Shown: positions 6,834 to 17,031, numbered from the stretch's first letter. The stretch is DNA of 64,000 nt from AP-15 sp963797115 (GCA_963797115.1 CAWCOH010000002.1:806001-870000); one strand, 5' to 3'. Numbers and translations are program-made. Notes: generated from the sequence alone by a model not told the origin.

Positions 6834-7664
6834 TCAGCCGCTCTTTTCCCGATGCGGCGCGAGATCACGCTTGGGCAGCCCCGGAAACGTTTGCTCGTAT
6901 ACCCTTTCCGCTGCCCGACGGAGCACACCCCTGTCTACATCGCCGACGATGACGCAGCCGATGCCTTCGTCCGCCCGGTAGAAAGCGCCAACGTTCTTAT
7001 CGTGCTCATAAACGCTGGCTTCTCCGGCGACCCCGGGGCGCACATACACGGTGAGCCGGTCTCCGGTGCCGTTCTGATACATCAGCTGTGCCGCGGGTCC
7101 GCTGCCGGCGGGCAGAAGGCGTCCGCCCATCAAGTGGTAGCCCGTTGCGGAGAGATCCGGCACGACCAGCGGCCGGCCCAGGCGCTTGGAGAGCCATTGC
7201 ACGAGGTGCGCCTCTTGGGCGGCGTCGACCTCGACCGGGTGACGGACCTCTACCGCGAAGGTGCGGTGCGCCGCAAGCGCGTCGGCCAGGATTGTCCCCG
7301 CGGCGAGCGCCGACGGAGGTTGAGGGTGACGGGCGATGAAATCTCGTGCACTCCAGCCACCGACGCCACCGAGGGCGACGAGCAAAACCGCGGCCGCGAT
7401 CTCGGTAAAATGCCGGCGACGGCGGCGTTGGCGCTCGGCGATAAGCCGAATGAGCCGCAGGCGCGCCGGGATTGGCTCGGCGACGCGCTCGCCAAAGGCC
7501 GCACGTAACGCTTGCCGCTGCTCGGCGTACTGCGACAGCCGTTCGCCGATCTCGGGATGGGCCGTGAGATAGGAGCCGACAGCCTCGGCGCGGTCGGGCG
7601 CAAGTCGGCCGTCGACATAGGCCATCAGCTCGTCCTCGCCGATCTGACCGGGGAAGTCGGTCAT
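6834..7664 (-). CDS. Membrane anti-sigma factor
   Basis: The 276-residue protein has an N-terminal cytoplasmic anti-sigma domain with the motif DELMAYVDGRLAPDRAEAV (about residues 10-28), a basic stretch RQRRRRRH and one membrane segment (about 88-105), then a periplasmic domain of about 170 residues with LSATGYHLMGGRLLP and a C-terminal GDVDRGVLRRAAERVY block. It lacks the HxxxCxxC zinc motif of ZAS anti-sigma factors. Its start codon overlaps the stop of the sigma gene (ATGA, 7661-7664), so the two are translationally coupled, and it should sequester that sigma factor until an envelope signal arrives. Confidence 0.88.
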   Translation of the reverse strand: MTDFPGQIGEDELMAYVDGRLAPDRAEAVGSYLTAHPEIGERLSQYAEQRQALRAAFGERVAEPIPARLRLIRLIAERQRRRRRHFTEIAAAVLLVALGGVGGWSARDFIARHPQPPSALAAGTILADALAAHRTFAVEVRHPVEVDAAQEAHLVQWLSKRLGRPLVVPDLSATGYHLMGGRLLPAGSGPAAQLMYQNGTGDRLTVYVRPGVAGEASVYEHDKNVGAFYRADEGIGCVIVGDVDRGVLRRAAERVYEQTFPGLPKRDLAPHREKSG

Positions 7665-8188
7665 TTCACTTTCCCCGGCCGGGCTCTGAGCGGCTGCCGT
7701 TCACCGCTGAGAAGGCGGCGTAGCTTCTCCCGACCTCGCGAGAGCCGCGACATGACCGTGCCGATCGGCACGCCCAAAACCCTTGCCGCCTCGCCATAGG
7801 AGAGGTCTTCGACCGTAACCAAAAAGAGCACCGAGCGCTGTTCCTCCGGCAATTCCGCAAACGCGCGCAACAGATCGCGGTATACGAGGGCTGCCTCCTG
7901 ATTCCCCTCGATCTCCGGCTGATCGGCCGCCATATCCGCCAATCCTCGGTGCGCATTGCGCCGCTTCTGGCGGTGCAAATCGGTCAGAAAGCGATGGTAG
8001 AGGATTGTGTAAAGCCAGCCGCGCATATCGCCATCGGTCCGGCGCAGATGCCAGCGCGAGAGCGCGCGTTCGAGGGTGTCTTGCACCAGATCGTCGGCGC
8101 GGTCCGGATCTCCGCGCAATAACTGCCGGGCGAAACGCCGCAGTCCGGGAATATGCGCTTCGATCTGGGCCGCAGGGTGCTCTGGCAT
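7661..8188 (-). CDS. ECF-type RNA polymerase sigma factor
   Basis: The 175-residue product has region 2 (ADDLVQDTLERALSRWHL at about 31-48, DMRGWLYTILYHRFLTDLHR at 54-73) and region 4 (LPEEQRSVLFLVTVEDLSYGE, then a helix-turn-helix around residues 128-155 ending SRLSRGREKL). It redirects RNA polymerase to ECF promoters. The ATG at 8186-8188, preceded by GGGGACGGG, is chosen because the frame further upstream has no family similarity. It is divergent from the first solute-binding protein gene; a role in controlling that array is possible but unproven. Confidence 0.92.
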   Translation of the reverse strand: MPEHPAAQIEAHIPGLRRFARQLLRGDPDRADDLVQDTLERALSRWHLRRTDGDMRGWLYTILYHRFLTDLHRQKRRNAHRGLADMAADQPEIEGNQEAALVYRDLLRAFAELPEEQRSVLFLVTVEDLSYGEAARVLGVPIGTVMSRLSRGREKLRRLLSGERQPLRARPGKVK

Positions 8189-8495
8189 GGCCCGTCCCCG
8201 CCAAGTTCGGCCGCCGGTCGGCGGCCACAATGCCCGCCGCTTCGGCCCCCGTCTCCAATCGACAGCGGGACCTCGGGTCATTGTTTCCGGCATTATTGGC
8301 GCGGGCTTGCATTCATCGGCCATCACAATTTCGTTAACCACGCGACCGACCGGGGAATCGGTATCGAGCCCCTGTTCGTCTTTCCCGATAGGTGATAGCC
8401 TTCGAGGGTCGCCGCCTGCACATAAGCCCAAAAGGGCCTACGGGTAGCGATCGCGGGCCGGCTCGGCCCACGCCATGAACAGGAGGCAGAGAGCC
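8189..8495. other. Divergent control region between the ECF sigma gene and the binding-protein array
   Basis: This 307-bp gap holds no gene. On the minus strand GGAAAC (plus 8283-8288) and a TCG-containing element 18 bases on could be an ECF-type -35/-10 for autoregulation, but the match is weak. On the plus strand the first GTGATA box (8392-8398) lies here. Confidence 0.4.
8371..8398 (+). promoter_or_regulatory. GTGATA box 1, upstream of binding protein 1
   Basis: CCTGTTC-TCTT-CCC followed by GATAGGTGATAG, containing GATAG twice two bases apart. The block is nearly identical to 15245-15272, and in both cases exactly 97 bases separate GTGATAG from the start codon. It could be a -10 region (GATAGC) or an operator. 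Confidence 0.5.
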
Positions 8496-10082
8496 ATGAG
8501 GCGAGATCTTCGCGTGCTCGCGGCGGCAGGTGTGCTGTTGCTGGCGTTTGGGGGGACGGCATCGGCGCAAAAATCGGGCGGAACTCTCAGAATCGGCCAT
8601 TTTGCCAGTCCGGCGAGCATGTCGCCGCTCGAAGAATCGACCGTTGCGGTCGACCGGCCCATGATGGGCGTCTTCAACAATCTGGTGATGTTCGACCAGC
8701 ACGTGAAGCAAAACAGCCTGCGCTCGATCGTGCCGGACCTCGCAACGAAGTGGGTCTGGAACGAAGAGGGGACCGAGCTGACCCTGCCGTTGCACCACGG
8801 CGTCAAATGGCACGACGGCAAGCCCTTTACCGCCGCGGACGTCAAGTGCACCTGGGACTTGCTCACCGGCAAGGCAGAGCAGAAGCTTCGTCTCAATCCG
8901 CGCAAGGCCTGGTACAAGAACCTCGCAGAAGTAACCGCCAACGGCGACTACGAGGTCACCTTCCACCTGAAGCGGCCACAGCCCTCTTTCCTCGCACTAC
9001 TGGCCACCGGCTGGTCGCCGATCTATCCCTGTCATGTGTCGCCGCGCGACATGCGCAGCCATCCGATCGGCACCGGCCCGTTCAAATTCGTCGAGTTCCG
9101 GCCGAACGAACGGATCGTCGTGGCCCGAAACCCGGATTACTGGAAGCCGGGCCGGCCCTATCTCGACGGCATCGAATACCCGATAATACCGGATGTCTCG
9201 ACGCGAAATCTCGCATTCATCGCCGGCAAGAGCGACATCGCCATCGGCGTAACGATGCCCGTCCTGAAGGACTTCAAGACCGCGGCACCACAGGCGATCT
9301 GCGAGGAGGTATCGGCCAACGTCAACCGCAATCTGCTGATCAACCGCGACGAGCCGCCCTTCGACAACCCCGATCTGCGGCGGGCGATGACGCTGAGCCT
9401 CGACCGCAAGACGTTTGTCGACATCCTGACCGAGGGGCAGGGCAGCATCGGCGGGGTCATGCAGCCGCCGCCTAATGGGCTCTGGGGCATGCCATCGGAT
9501 ATGCTGGCGGCGCTGCCTGGATATGGTCCCGACGTCCAGAAGAACCGCGCCGAGGCGCGCACGATCATGGAAAAGCTGGGCTACGGCCCGGACGAGCGGC
9601 TCGCGCTCACGGTGGCGACGCGCAACACCGCCGCATATCGCGATCCGGCGGTGATTCTGATCGACCAGCTGAAGGAGATATATTTCGACGGCCAGCTCAA
9701 GACGCTCGATACCACCCAATGGTATCCGACCTTGATGCGCAAGGACTACAAAGTCGCCCTCAATATCACCGAAAGCGAGGTCGACGACCCGGATGCGGCG
9801 CTCTACGAGAATTATACCTGCGGGGCCGATCGTAACTATACCCGCTATTGCAACCCTGAAATCGACAAGCTGGTCGACGCCCAGTCGATGGAGAGCGATG
9901 CCGGGAAGCGCAAACAAATCGTGTGGCAGATCGAAAAGAAATTGGCGGCGGATGACGCCCGGCCGGTCATCTTCTACCCGCACGCCGCGAACTGCTGGCA
10001 GCCGCAGGTCAAAGGTCTGACGATCATGGCCAACAGCATCTATAACGGCTGGCGCTTCGAGGATCTCTGGCTCGACAATTGA
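8496..10082 (+). CDS. ABC transporter solute-binding protein, family 5 (array member 1)
   Basis: A periplasmic receptor of the DppA/OppA fold (SBP_bac_5) that would deliver a peptide, opine or similar solute to the permease encoded downstream. It has 528 residues with a Sec signal peptide ending near A24 (TASA/Q). The array signature blocks are all present: SPASMS, MMGVFNNLVM, WHDGKPFTAADVKCTWD, YPCHV, IGTGPFKFVEF and the tail EDLWLDN. All six array-conserved cysteines are present. ATG 8496 is preferred to the in-frame ATG at 8475 because AGGAGG (8481-8486) precedes it by nine bases. It belongs to the EDLWLD-ending subgroup with members 2, 5 and 6. The ligand is unknown. Confidence 0.93.
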   Translation: MRRDLRVLAAAGVLLLAFGGTASAQKSGGTLRIGHFASPASMSPLEESTVAVDRPMMGVFNNLVMFDQHVKQNSLRSIVPDLATKWVWNEEGTELTLPLHHGVKWHDGKPFTAADVKCTWDLLTGKAEQKLRLNPRKAWYKNLAEVTANGDYEVTFHLKRPQPSFLALLATGWSPIYPCHVSPRDMRSHPIGTGPFKFVEFRPNERIVVARNPDYWKPGRPYLDGIEYPIIPDVSTRNLAFIAGKSDIAIGVTMPVLKDFKTAAPQAICEEVSANVNRNLLINRDEPPFDNPDLRRAMTLSLDRKTFVDILTEGQGSIGGVMQPPPNGLWGMPSDMLAALPGYGPDVQKNRAEARTIMEKLGYGPDERLALTVATRNTAAYRDPAVILIDQLKEIYFDGQLKTLDTTQWYPTLMRKDYKVALNITESEVDDPDAALYENYTCGADRNYTRYCNPEIDKLVDAQSMESDAGKRKQIVWQIEKKLAADDARPVIFYPHAANCWQPQVKGLTIMANSIYNGWRFEDLWLDN

Positions 10083-10170
10083 GTTGGTTCGGCGACGCAA
10101 GGCGCGCGGCCAAGCCCTGGCCGGCCCTGCCGAGCGCGGTCTTTCCGGTCCGTGACCGGCGGCGCTGCGA

Positions 10171-10196
10171 TGTACTGTTTTCCCGACATGTGATAA
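10171..10196 (+). promoter_or_regulatory. GTGATA box 2, upstream of binding protein 2
   Basis: CTGTTTTCCCGACATGTGATAA resembles box 1, and GTGATAA (10190-10196) again ends 97 bases before the start codon. It sits in the 211-bp gap after member 1. Confidence 0.45.
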
Positions 10197-10293
10197 CGTT
10201 CGGGGTGCTGCCTTCCGGGTGAGAGCTCGACGAAGAGCCGTGGAGGCGCCAGCAGGCTCCCGAGGAGCCGGCACCCAACGGGAGGCAGATCGC

Positions 10294-11886
10294 ATGAAGC
10301 GGGATTCTCGTGCGTTCGCAGTGGCAGGGTCGCTCCTGCTTGCGACGGCGGTGAGTGGGACGGCGGTCGCCCAAAAATCAGGCGGCACGCTCAAAATGTC
10401 GCATTTCGACAGCCCGGCGAGCATGTCGTTGCACGAGGAAGCGACCGCCGCCGCCAACCGGCCGATGATGGGCGTGTTCAACAATCTTGTAATGTATAAA
10501 CAGGACGTCGCGCAGAACAGCCTGGAATCGATCGTGCCCGACCTGGCGGCCAGCTGGTCGTGGAGCGAGGACGGCACCGAGCTGACCTTCCCGCTGCGCC
10601 AGGGCGTCCAGTGGCATGACGGCAAGCCGTTCACCGCCAAGGACGTCAAATGCACCTGGGACATGCTGACCGGCAAGTCGAGCGACAAGCTGCGCCTCAA
10701 TCCGCGCAAATCCTGGTATCGAAACCTCGAAGAGGTGACCGTCAACGGGGACTATCAGGTCACTTTCCGTCTCACGCGCCCGCAACCCTCCTTCCTGGCG
10801 TTGTTGGCGTCCGGCTGGTCGCCGGTCTATCCCTGCCACGTGGCGCCGCGCGACATCCGCACCCGCCCGATCGGCACCGGCCCTTTCAAATTCAGCGAAT
10901 TCAAACCAAATGAATTGATCCGGGTGACCAGAAATCCGGATTACTGGAAGAAAGACCGCCCCTACCTCGACGGCATCGAGTATACGATAATACCGAGTAT
11001 CTCTACGAGAATACTAGGCTTCGTTGCCGGGAAGTTCGACACGGTCACCGGCGTGACGGTGCCGCTCCTGAAGGATGTCAAGAGCCAGGCGCCGCAGGCG
11101 ATCTGCGAGGTAGTGCCGACCAACGTGCCGCGCACGCTGCTCGTCAACCCGGCGGCACCTCCCTTCGACAAGCCGGAGCTGCGACGGGCAATGGCGCTCA
11201 GCTTGGACCGCAAGTCTTTTATCGACATCATCACATTGGGACAGGGCGACATCGGCGGGGTCATGCTGCCCGCGCCTGAAGGGATCTGGGGCATGCCCCC
11301 GGACCTATTGCAAACCCTGCCGGGCTACGACCCGAATGTAGCAAAGAACCGTGCCGAAGCCCGCAAGATCATGGAAAATCTTGGTTACGGCCCCGATAAG
11401 CGGCTCGCGACAAAGGTGTCGATCCGCAACATCGTCCCGACCCGGGATCCGGCGGTGATCCTGATTGACCAGCTGAAGCAGATCTATATCGACGGCGAAC
11501 TCGAAGCTGTCGACACCACGCAATGGTACCCCAAGGTCCAGCGCAAGGACTTCACCGTCGGCATGGTGGTCAGCGAGAACGGCCTCGACGACCCCGATCA
11601 GCAATTCTACGAGAGCTACGTCTGCGGCGCCGAACGTAACTATGGCGGCTATTGCAATCCTCAGCTCGATGAACTGATCGATCGGCAATCGATGGCAACC
11701 GACCGCGACAAGCGGCGGGCATTGGTGTGGGAGATCGAAAGGAAACTGGCCGAGGACAGCGTCCGCCCGGTCATCTTCTACGCGCGCCAAGCCACCTGTT
11801 GGCAGCCGCGCGTCAAAGGGCTGACCCTGATGGTCAACAGCATCTACAACGGCTCGCGCTTCGAGGACCTCTGGGTCGACGATTAG
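10294..11886 (+). CDS. ABC transporter solute-binding protein, family 5 (array member 2)
   Basis: 530 residues with a signal peptide cleaved near A26 (TAVA/Q). The domain blocks are as in member 1, but the ligand-cleft segment differs (VTVPLLKDVKSQAPQAICEVVP, TNVPRTLLVNPAAPP) and the tail reads SRFEDLWVDD. ATG 10294 follows GGGAGGCAG and is chosen over a longer in-frame start at 10219 that would add 25 residues with no signal-peptide character. It heads a likely transcription unit with members 3 and 4 (gaps of 52 and 61 bp) and has its own GTGATA box. Confidence 0.93.
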   Translation: MKRDSRAFAVAGSLLLATAVSGTAVAQKSGGTLKMSHFDSPASMSLHEEATAAANRPMMGVFNNLVMYKQDVAQNSLESIVPDLAASWSWSEDGTELTFPLRQGVQWHDGKPFTAKDVKCTWDMLTGKSSDKLRLNPRKSWYRNLEEVTVNGDYQVTFRLTRPQPSFLALLASGWSPVYPCHVAPRDIRTRPIGTGPFKFSEFKPNELIRVTRNPDYWKKDRPYLDGIEYTIIPSISTRILGFVAGKFDTVTGVTVPLLKDVKSQAPQAICEVVPTNVPRTLLVNPAAPPFDKPELRRAMALSLDRKSFIDIITLGQGDIGGVMLPAPEGIWGMPPDLLQTLPGYDPNVAKNRAEARKIMENLGYGPDKRLATKVSIRNIVPTRDPAVILIDQLKQIYIDGELEAVDTTQWYPKVQRKDFTVGMVVSENGLDDPDQQFYESYVCGAERNYGGYCNPQLDELIDRQSMATDRDKRRALVWEIERKLAEDSVRPVIFYARQATCWQPRVKGLTLMVNSIYNGSRFEDLWVDD

Positions 11887-11938
11887 CCGTTTCCAGGGGC
11901 CGCCACGGGTTTCCCGGGAGGAAACAAAGGGGGCGTAA

Positions 11939-13534
11939 ATGATCGGAAATCTCCGCGCCGCTGCAGTGGCGGGACCGCTGCTCGTCGCCTTGTTCAGCGG
12001 CGATGCGGCATGGGCGCAAAAGACCGGCGGCATCCTCAAAATGTTTACCGTCGACAGCCCTGCGAGCATGTCGATCCACGAGGAAGCGACGATCATCGCC
12101 GGGCGGCCGATGATGGGCGTCTTTAACAATCTGGTGATGTTCGACCAGCACGCAAAGCAAAGCAGCCTCGGCACGATCGTGACCGATCTTGCCACCGGTT
12201 GGTCATGGAACGAGGACGGGACGGAGCTGACGTTCCCGTTGCGGCAAGGGGTCAGATGGCACGACGGCCAGCCCTTCACTGCCAAGGATGTCAAATGCAC
12301 CTGGGACATGCTGGCCGCGAATTCGAGCGAAAAATTCCGCGTCAACCCGCGCAAGGGATGGTATCGAAATCTCGCCGAGGTCACCACGAACGGTGATTAC
12401 GAGGTGACCTTTCGTCTGAACCGACCGCAGCCGGCCTTTCTTATGGTGCTGGCCTCCGGTTACTCACCAATCTACCCTTGTCATATTGCGCCGCGCGATA
12501 TGCGCCAGCATCCGATCGGGACCGGCCCGTTCAAGTTCGTCGGGTTCAAGCCGAACGAACACATCAAGGTGACCCGGAACTCCGATTACTGGAAGGAAGG
12601 CCGGCCTTATCTCGACGGTATCGAGTATACGGTCATTCGCAACCTATCGACAGCGATATTGGCTTTTGTCGCTGGGAAGTTCGACATGACCTTTGCATAC
12701 AGCGTGACGGCACCGCTATTGAAGGACGTCAAGAGCCAGGCACCTCAGGCCATCTGCGAATTGGCGCCAATCGGCGTCAACCGCAGTCTGATCGTCAATC
12801 GGGAAAAGCCGCCCTTCGACAACCCCGATTTGCGGCGCGCCATGGCGCTGAGCTTCGACCGACAGGCGTTTGTCGACATCGTCACCCAAGGGCATGGCGA
12901 CATCGGCGGCGTCATGCAGCCGCCCCCGGAAGGGCTGTGGGGCATGCCGCCGGAGATGCTGAAAACCCTAGCGGGCTATGATCCCGATGTGCAGAAAAAC
13001 CGCTCGGAGGCCCGCAAGATCATGGAGAAACTCGGCTATGGCTCCGATAGACGGTTGAAGGTGAAAGTGTCGGTGCGTGACCTCCCGTTCTTCCGGGACC
13101 CGGCGGTGCTGATGATCGACCAGTTGAAGGAGGTGTATATCGACGGCGAGCTCGAAATGATCAACACGGCAAACTGGCTGCCCAAAGTCATGCGCAGGGA
13201 CTACATCGTCGGGTTCAGCCCGGTGGCTGGCGGTACCGACCCCGACCAGAACCTCTACCTCAATTACGCCTGCAGCGGCGAGTTGAACTATAATGGTTAC
13301 TGCAATCCGGAGGTCGATCGGCTGATCGATCAGCAATCGAGCGAGGGCGACCAGCAAAAGCGCAAAGAGATGGTGTGGGAGATCGAGCGGAAATTGGCCG
13401 AAGACGGTGCCCGACCGATTTTCTTTTATGACCGCCGTGCCACCTGCTGGCAGCCGCGGGTCAAGGGCCTGACGATCATGGTCAACAGCATCTCCAACAG
13501 CGCGCGCATGGAAGACGTCTGGCTCGACAACTAG
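11939..13534 (+). CDS. ABC transporter solute-binding protein, family 5 (array member 3)
   Basis: 531 residues with a signal peptide ending near A26 (AAWA/Q). Its N-terminus MIGNLRA is shared only with member 7, hinting that these two share a more recent ancestor or a copied 5' end. Local differences are ANSSEKFRVNPRKGWY, an insertion giving FAYSVTAPLLKDV, and YACSGELNYNGYC where most members have CGA. The tail is EDVWLDN. GGGAGG lies upstream of the ATG; a 52-bp gap without a GTGATA box suggests co-transcription with member 2. Confidence 0.93.
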   Translation: MIGNLRAAAVAGPLLVALFSGDAAWAQKTGGILKMFTVDSPASMSIHEEATIIAGRPMMGVFNNLVMFDQHAKQSSLGTIVTDLATGWSWNEDGTELTFPLRQGVRWHDGQPFTAKDVKCTWDMLAANSSEKFRVNPRKGWYRNLAEVTTNGDYEVTFRLNRPQPAFLMVLASGYSPIYPCHIAPRDMRQHPIGTGPFKFVGFKPNEHIKVTRNSDYWKEGRPYLDGIEYTVIRNLSTAILAFVAGKFDMTFAYSVTAPLLKDVKSQAPQAICELAPIGVNRSLIVNREKPPFDNPDLRRAMALSFDRQAFVDIVTQGHGDIGGVMQPPPEGLWGMPPEMLKTLAGYDPDVQKNRSEARKIMEKLGYGSDRRLKVKVSVRDLPFFRDPAVLMIDQLKEVYIDGELEMINTANWLPKVMRRDYIVGFSPVAGGTDPDQNLYLNYACSGELNYNGYCNPEVDRLIDQQSSEGDQQKRKEMVWEIERKLAEDGARPIFFYDRRATCWQPRVKGLTIMVNSISNSARMEDVWLDN

Positions 13535-13595
13535 ACTGTTTAACTCAGGCAATTGCCATTTCCGGCATCATACCCCGTAGCACGGAGCAGGAGTC

Positions 13596-15194
13596 ATGGG
13601 GGAAATGAAGCATCTTCAAACGATCGTGGCGGCGGGAATTTTGGTGACGGCATTGGCTCCGGCGGGCCCGGCCTTCGCTCAGAAGCAGGGTGGGGTGTTG
13701 ACGGCGTACAGTCTCGACAGCCCGGCGAGCATGTCGATCCACGAGGAAGCGACGGTCTTCGCCGAGAGGCCGATGATGGGCGTCTTCAACAACCTCGTCA
13801 TCTTCAAGCAGGATGTGCCGCAGAACTCTCTGCAGTCGGTCGTGCCCGATCTCGCCACAGGCTGGTCTTGGAGCGAGGACGGAACCGAGCTGACCTTCCC
13901 GCTGCGTCAGGGGATCAGCTGGCACGACGGCAAGCCGTTTACCGCCAAGGACGTCAAATGCACCTGGGACATGCTGACCGGCAAGTCGAGCGACAAGCTG
14001 CGCCTCAACCCGCGCAAAGCCTGGTACCGCAACCTCGAAGAGGTCAAAACGAACGGTGACTATGAAGTCATCTTTCGCTTAAAGCGGCCGTAGCCGGCTC
14101 TTGTCGCACTGCTCGCTTCCGGGTACTCGCCGGTCTATCCCTGCCACGTGCCGGCCCGCGACATGCGCACTCGGCCGATCGGCACCGGCCCGTTCAAATT
14201 CGTCGAATTCAAACCCAACGAGCGGATCAAGATCGCCCGCAACCCGGATTACTGGAAGAAGGACCGGCCCTACCTCGACGGCATCGAATATACGATCATC
14301 AAGAACGTGTCGACGGCGGTGCTGGCATTCAATTCCGGCAAGTTCGACATGACGTTGGGCTTGCCACTGCCTGTTGTCAAAGACGTCAGGAGCCAGAGGC
14401 CCGAGGCGATCTGCGAAATCTTGCCGACCAACGTCAGCCGCAACCTGCTTCTCAACCGCGACAAGCCGCCCTTCGACAACCCCGACCTGCGGCGGGCAAT
14501 AGCTCTGAGCTTGGACCGCCAGGCGTTTATCGACATTCTCACCGAAGGGACCGGCAGCATCGGCGGAACGATGCAGCCGCCGCCCGAAGGGCTGTGGGGC
14601 ATGCCGCCCGATCTCCTCAAGACGCTGCCCGGTTATGATCCCGATGTGCAGAAGAACCGCGGCGGGGCCCGGGCGATTATGCAGAAGCTCGGCTACGGAC
14701 CCGATAAACGGCTCCAGATCAAGCTGTCGGCACGCGACATCCCGTTCTTTCGCGATCCGGCGGTGATCCTGATCGATCAGTTGAAGGAGGTCTACATCGA
14801 CGCCGAGCTCGAAGCCGTCGACACGGCCCAGTGGTTTCCCAAGATCACGCGCAAGGACTACACGGTCGGCATGAACCTTACCGGCAACGGGGTAGACGAT
14901 CCCGATCAGAATTTCTTCGAACACTACGCGTGTGGTTCCGAGAACAACATCAACGGTTATTGCAATCCCGAGATCGATAAACTGTTTGATCAGCAATCGG
15001 CTGAAGCAAATCAGGAAAAGCGCAAGGGCCTCGTTTGGGAGATCGAGCGCCGGCTTGCCGAGGACGGCGCCCGGCCGATGATCTTCTACGCCCCTGGCGC
15101 CACCTGCTGGCAGCCCCAGGCGAAAGGGATAACCGTCGGGAGCAACAGCATCTACAATAATTGGCGCATGGAAGACGTCTGGCTGGACAAATAG
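13596..15194 (+). pseudogene. ABC solute-binding protein, family 5 (array member 4), interrupted by an in-frame amber codon
   Basis: The gene would encode 532 codons and is intact at both ends (signal peptide ending AFA/Q; tail MEDVWLDK), but codon 166, TAG at 14091-14093, lies where the paralogs have CAG in the LKRPQPA block. A single C-to-T change explains it; reading continues in the same frame with PALVALLASGYSPVYPCHV. Everything after the stop is well conserved, so the change is recent, or a sequencing error, or is suppressed. An internal ATG at 14148 could not give a secreted protein. The 61-bp gap to member 3 suggests the same transcript. Confidence 0.88.
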
Positions 15195-15244
15195 CGGTTC
15201 CCAGCGAGGCGAGGCGATAACGCCGGGGCGGTGTCGATACTGAT

Positions 15245-15272
15245 CCTGTTCCTCTTACCCAAAAGGTGATAG
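15245..15272 (+). promoter_or_regulatory. GTGATA box 3, upstream of member 5
   Basis: CCTGTTC-TCTT-CCC followed by AAAAGGTGATAG, aligned almost base for base with box 1 (8371-8398). GTGATAG (15266-15272) is 97 bases from the start codon, as for members 1 and 2. Confidence 0.5.
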
Positions 15273-15369
15273 TCTCAAACTTGCTCCTTCCTTCACGAAT
15301 CCCGGTAAACGGGTGGCAAGGACGGAGCGCCGGGTTCTGAGCCCGCGTGAGGAACAGGAGGCACTGGGA

Positions 15370-16960
15370 ATGAAGCGCAATCTTTGCGGATTCGCGGGTG
15401 CGGGTCCGTTTCTGCTCGCTATGGCTATGTCGTCGGCGGCCTTGGCCCAGAAACACGGCGGCACATTGATCGTTGGTCATTTCGACAGTCCGGCGAGCAT
15501 CTCGCTGCTCGAGGAATCGACCAACGCAGTGAACCGGCCGATGATGGGTGTGTTCAATAACCTGGTCATGTATGACCAAAACGTGCCGCAAAACAGCCCT
15601 AAGTCGATCGTCCCCGACCTCGCCACGAGCTGGTCGTGGAACGAGGAGGGCACCGAACTGACGATGCCGTTGCGCCAGGGGGTGAAATGGCACGACGGCA
15701 AACCCTTCACCGCCAACGACGTCAAGTGCACATGGGATCTGGTGACCGGAAACGCCGCGGAAAAGCTGCGCATTAATCCGCGTAAATCCTGGTGGGACAA
15801 CCTCGAAAAAGTGAGCCCCAACGGCGACCACGAGGTCACCTTTCATCTCAAACGCGCCCAGCCCGCGTTTCTGGCACTGCTCGCCACCGGCTGGACGCCC
15901 GTCTATCCTTGCCACGTCGCCGCGCGATATGCGCACCAGGCCGATCGGCACGGGCCCCTTCAAGTTCGTCGAGTTCCAACCCAACCAAGTGATCCGGGTC
16001 GCCAGAAACCCCGATTACTGGAAAGCGGGGAAGCCCCACCTCGATGGTATCGAGTGGCAGATCATCAAAGACGTCTCGACCCGCCTGTTGACCTTCATGT
16101 CAGGGAAATCGGATTTTTATCCCGGCGTGACGATGCCGCAATTGAAAGACGTCAAGGGCCAAGCGCCGCAGGCGGTGTGCCAGATCTTCTCCGCCAATGT
16201 CGGCCGCAATTTGCTCGTCAACCGGGAGGCGCCGCCCTTCGACAATCCCGAACTGCGGCGGGCGATGTCGCTCAGCCTCGACCGCAAATCGTTCATCGAC
16301 ATCATCACCGCGGGCGAGGGCGAGATCGGTGGGGCGATGCAACCGGCGCCCAGCGGGCTCTGGGGAATGCCGGCCGACATGCTGAAGATGCTGCCCGGAT
16401 ATGAGCCCGACGTCCAGAAGAACCGTGCGCAAGCCCGCAAGATCATGGAAAAGCTCGGCTACGGACCCGGTAACCGTCTGGGCATCACAGTCTCGACCCG
16501 CAACATCGCCGGCTATCGGGGTCCGGCAGTAATCCTGATGGACCAGCTGAAAGAGATTTATTTCGACGCTCAGCTCGAAACGCTCGATACCACCCAGTGG
16601 TATCCGAAAATCATGCGCAGAGACTATAAGGTCGGCGTCAACGTCACCGAGACCGCGGTCGACGATCCCGATCCGGCTTTTTACGAGAACTATGTCTGCG
16701 GCGCTCAGCGCAATTACACCAATTATTGTAACCCGGAGGTCGACAAGCTGGTCGATAACCAATCGATGCAGAGCGACATCGAGAAGCGCAAGCGAACGGT
16801 GTGGGAGATCGAAAAGAAGCTGGCTGAGGACGACGCCAGACCAACCCTTTTTTATCCCCGTGCGGCGTATTGCTGGCAGCCGCGGCTGAAGGGCATGACG
16901 GTGATGGTCAACAGCATCTACAACGGCAACCGCTACGAGGACCTCTGGCTCGACAACTGA
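15370..16960 (+). pseudogene. ABC solute-binding protein, family 5 (array member 5), frameshifted
   Basis: The frame from ATG 15370 (AGGAGG upstream, signal peptide ending ALA/Q) matches the family up to YPCHV and then loses similarity; similarity resumes in another frame at MRTRPIGTGPFKF (15929) and runs to EDLWLDN. Paralogs have two more bases at about 15918-15921 (for example GTGGCGCCGCGC against GTCGCCGCGC here), so a 2-bp deletion explains the break. The total of 1591 bp equals the normal 1593 minus two. The rest is well conserved, so the damage is recent or a sequencing error. It belongs to the EDLWLD subgroup. Confidence 0.88.
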
Positions 16961-17031
16961 GCTGGCTCAGCGGCGCAACGCCAAGCCCTACTCAGCGCTC
17001 AGGCGCATTAGACGGTCCAGTCTCACTTTAT

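Noticed and set aside
10190..10196. GTGATA boxes as sigma-54 promoters
   Set aside because: No GG-N10-GC (-24/-12) arrangement accompanies them and no enhancer-binding protein gene is present.
14091..14093. Amber codon read as pyrrolysine or another recoded residue in member 4
   Set aside because: The paralogs have Gln (CAG) here, a single C-to-T step away, and nothing in the window suggests recoding machinery. A plain nonsense mutation or read error is simpler.
15915..15925. Programmed ribosomal frameshift in member 5
   Set aside because: No slippery heptamer or downstream structure is evident, and no other member uses one. A 2-bp deletion fits the length exactly.
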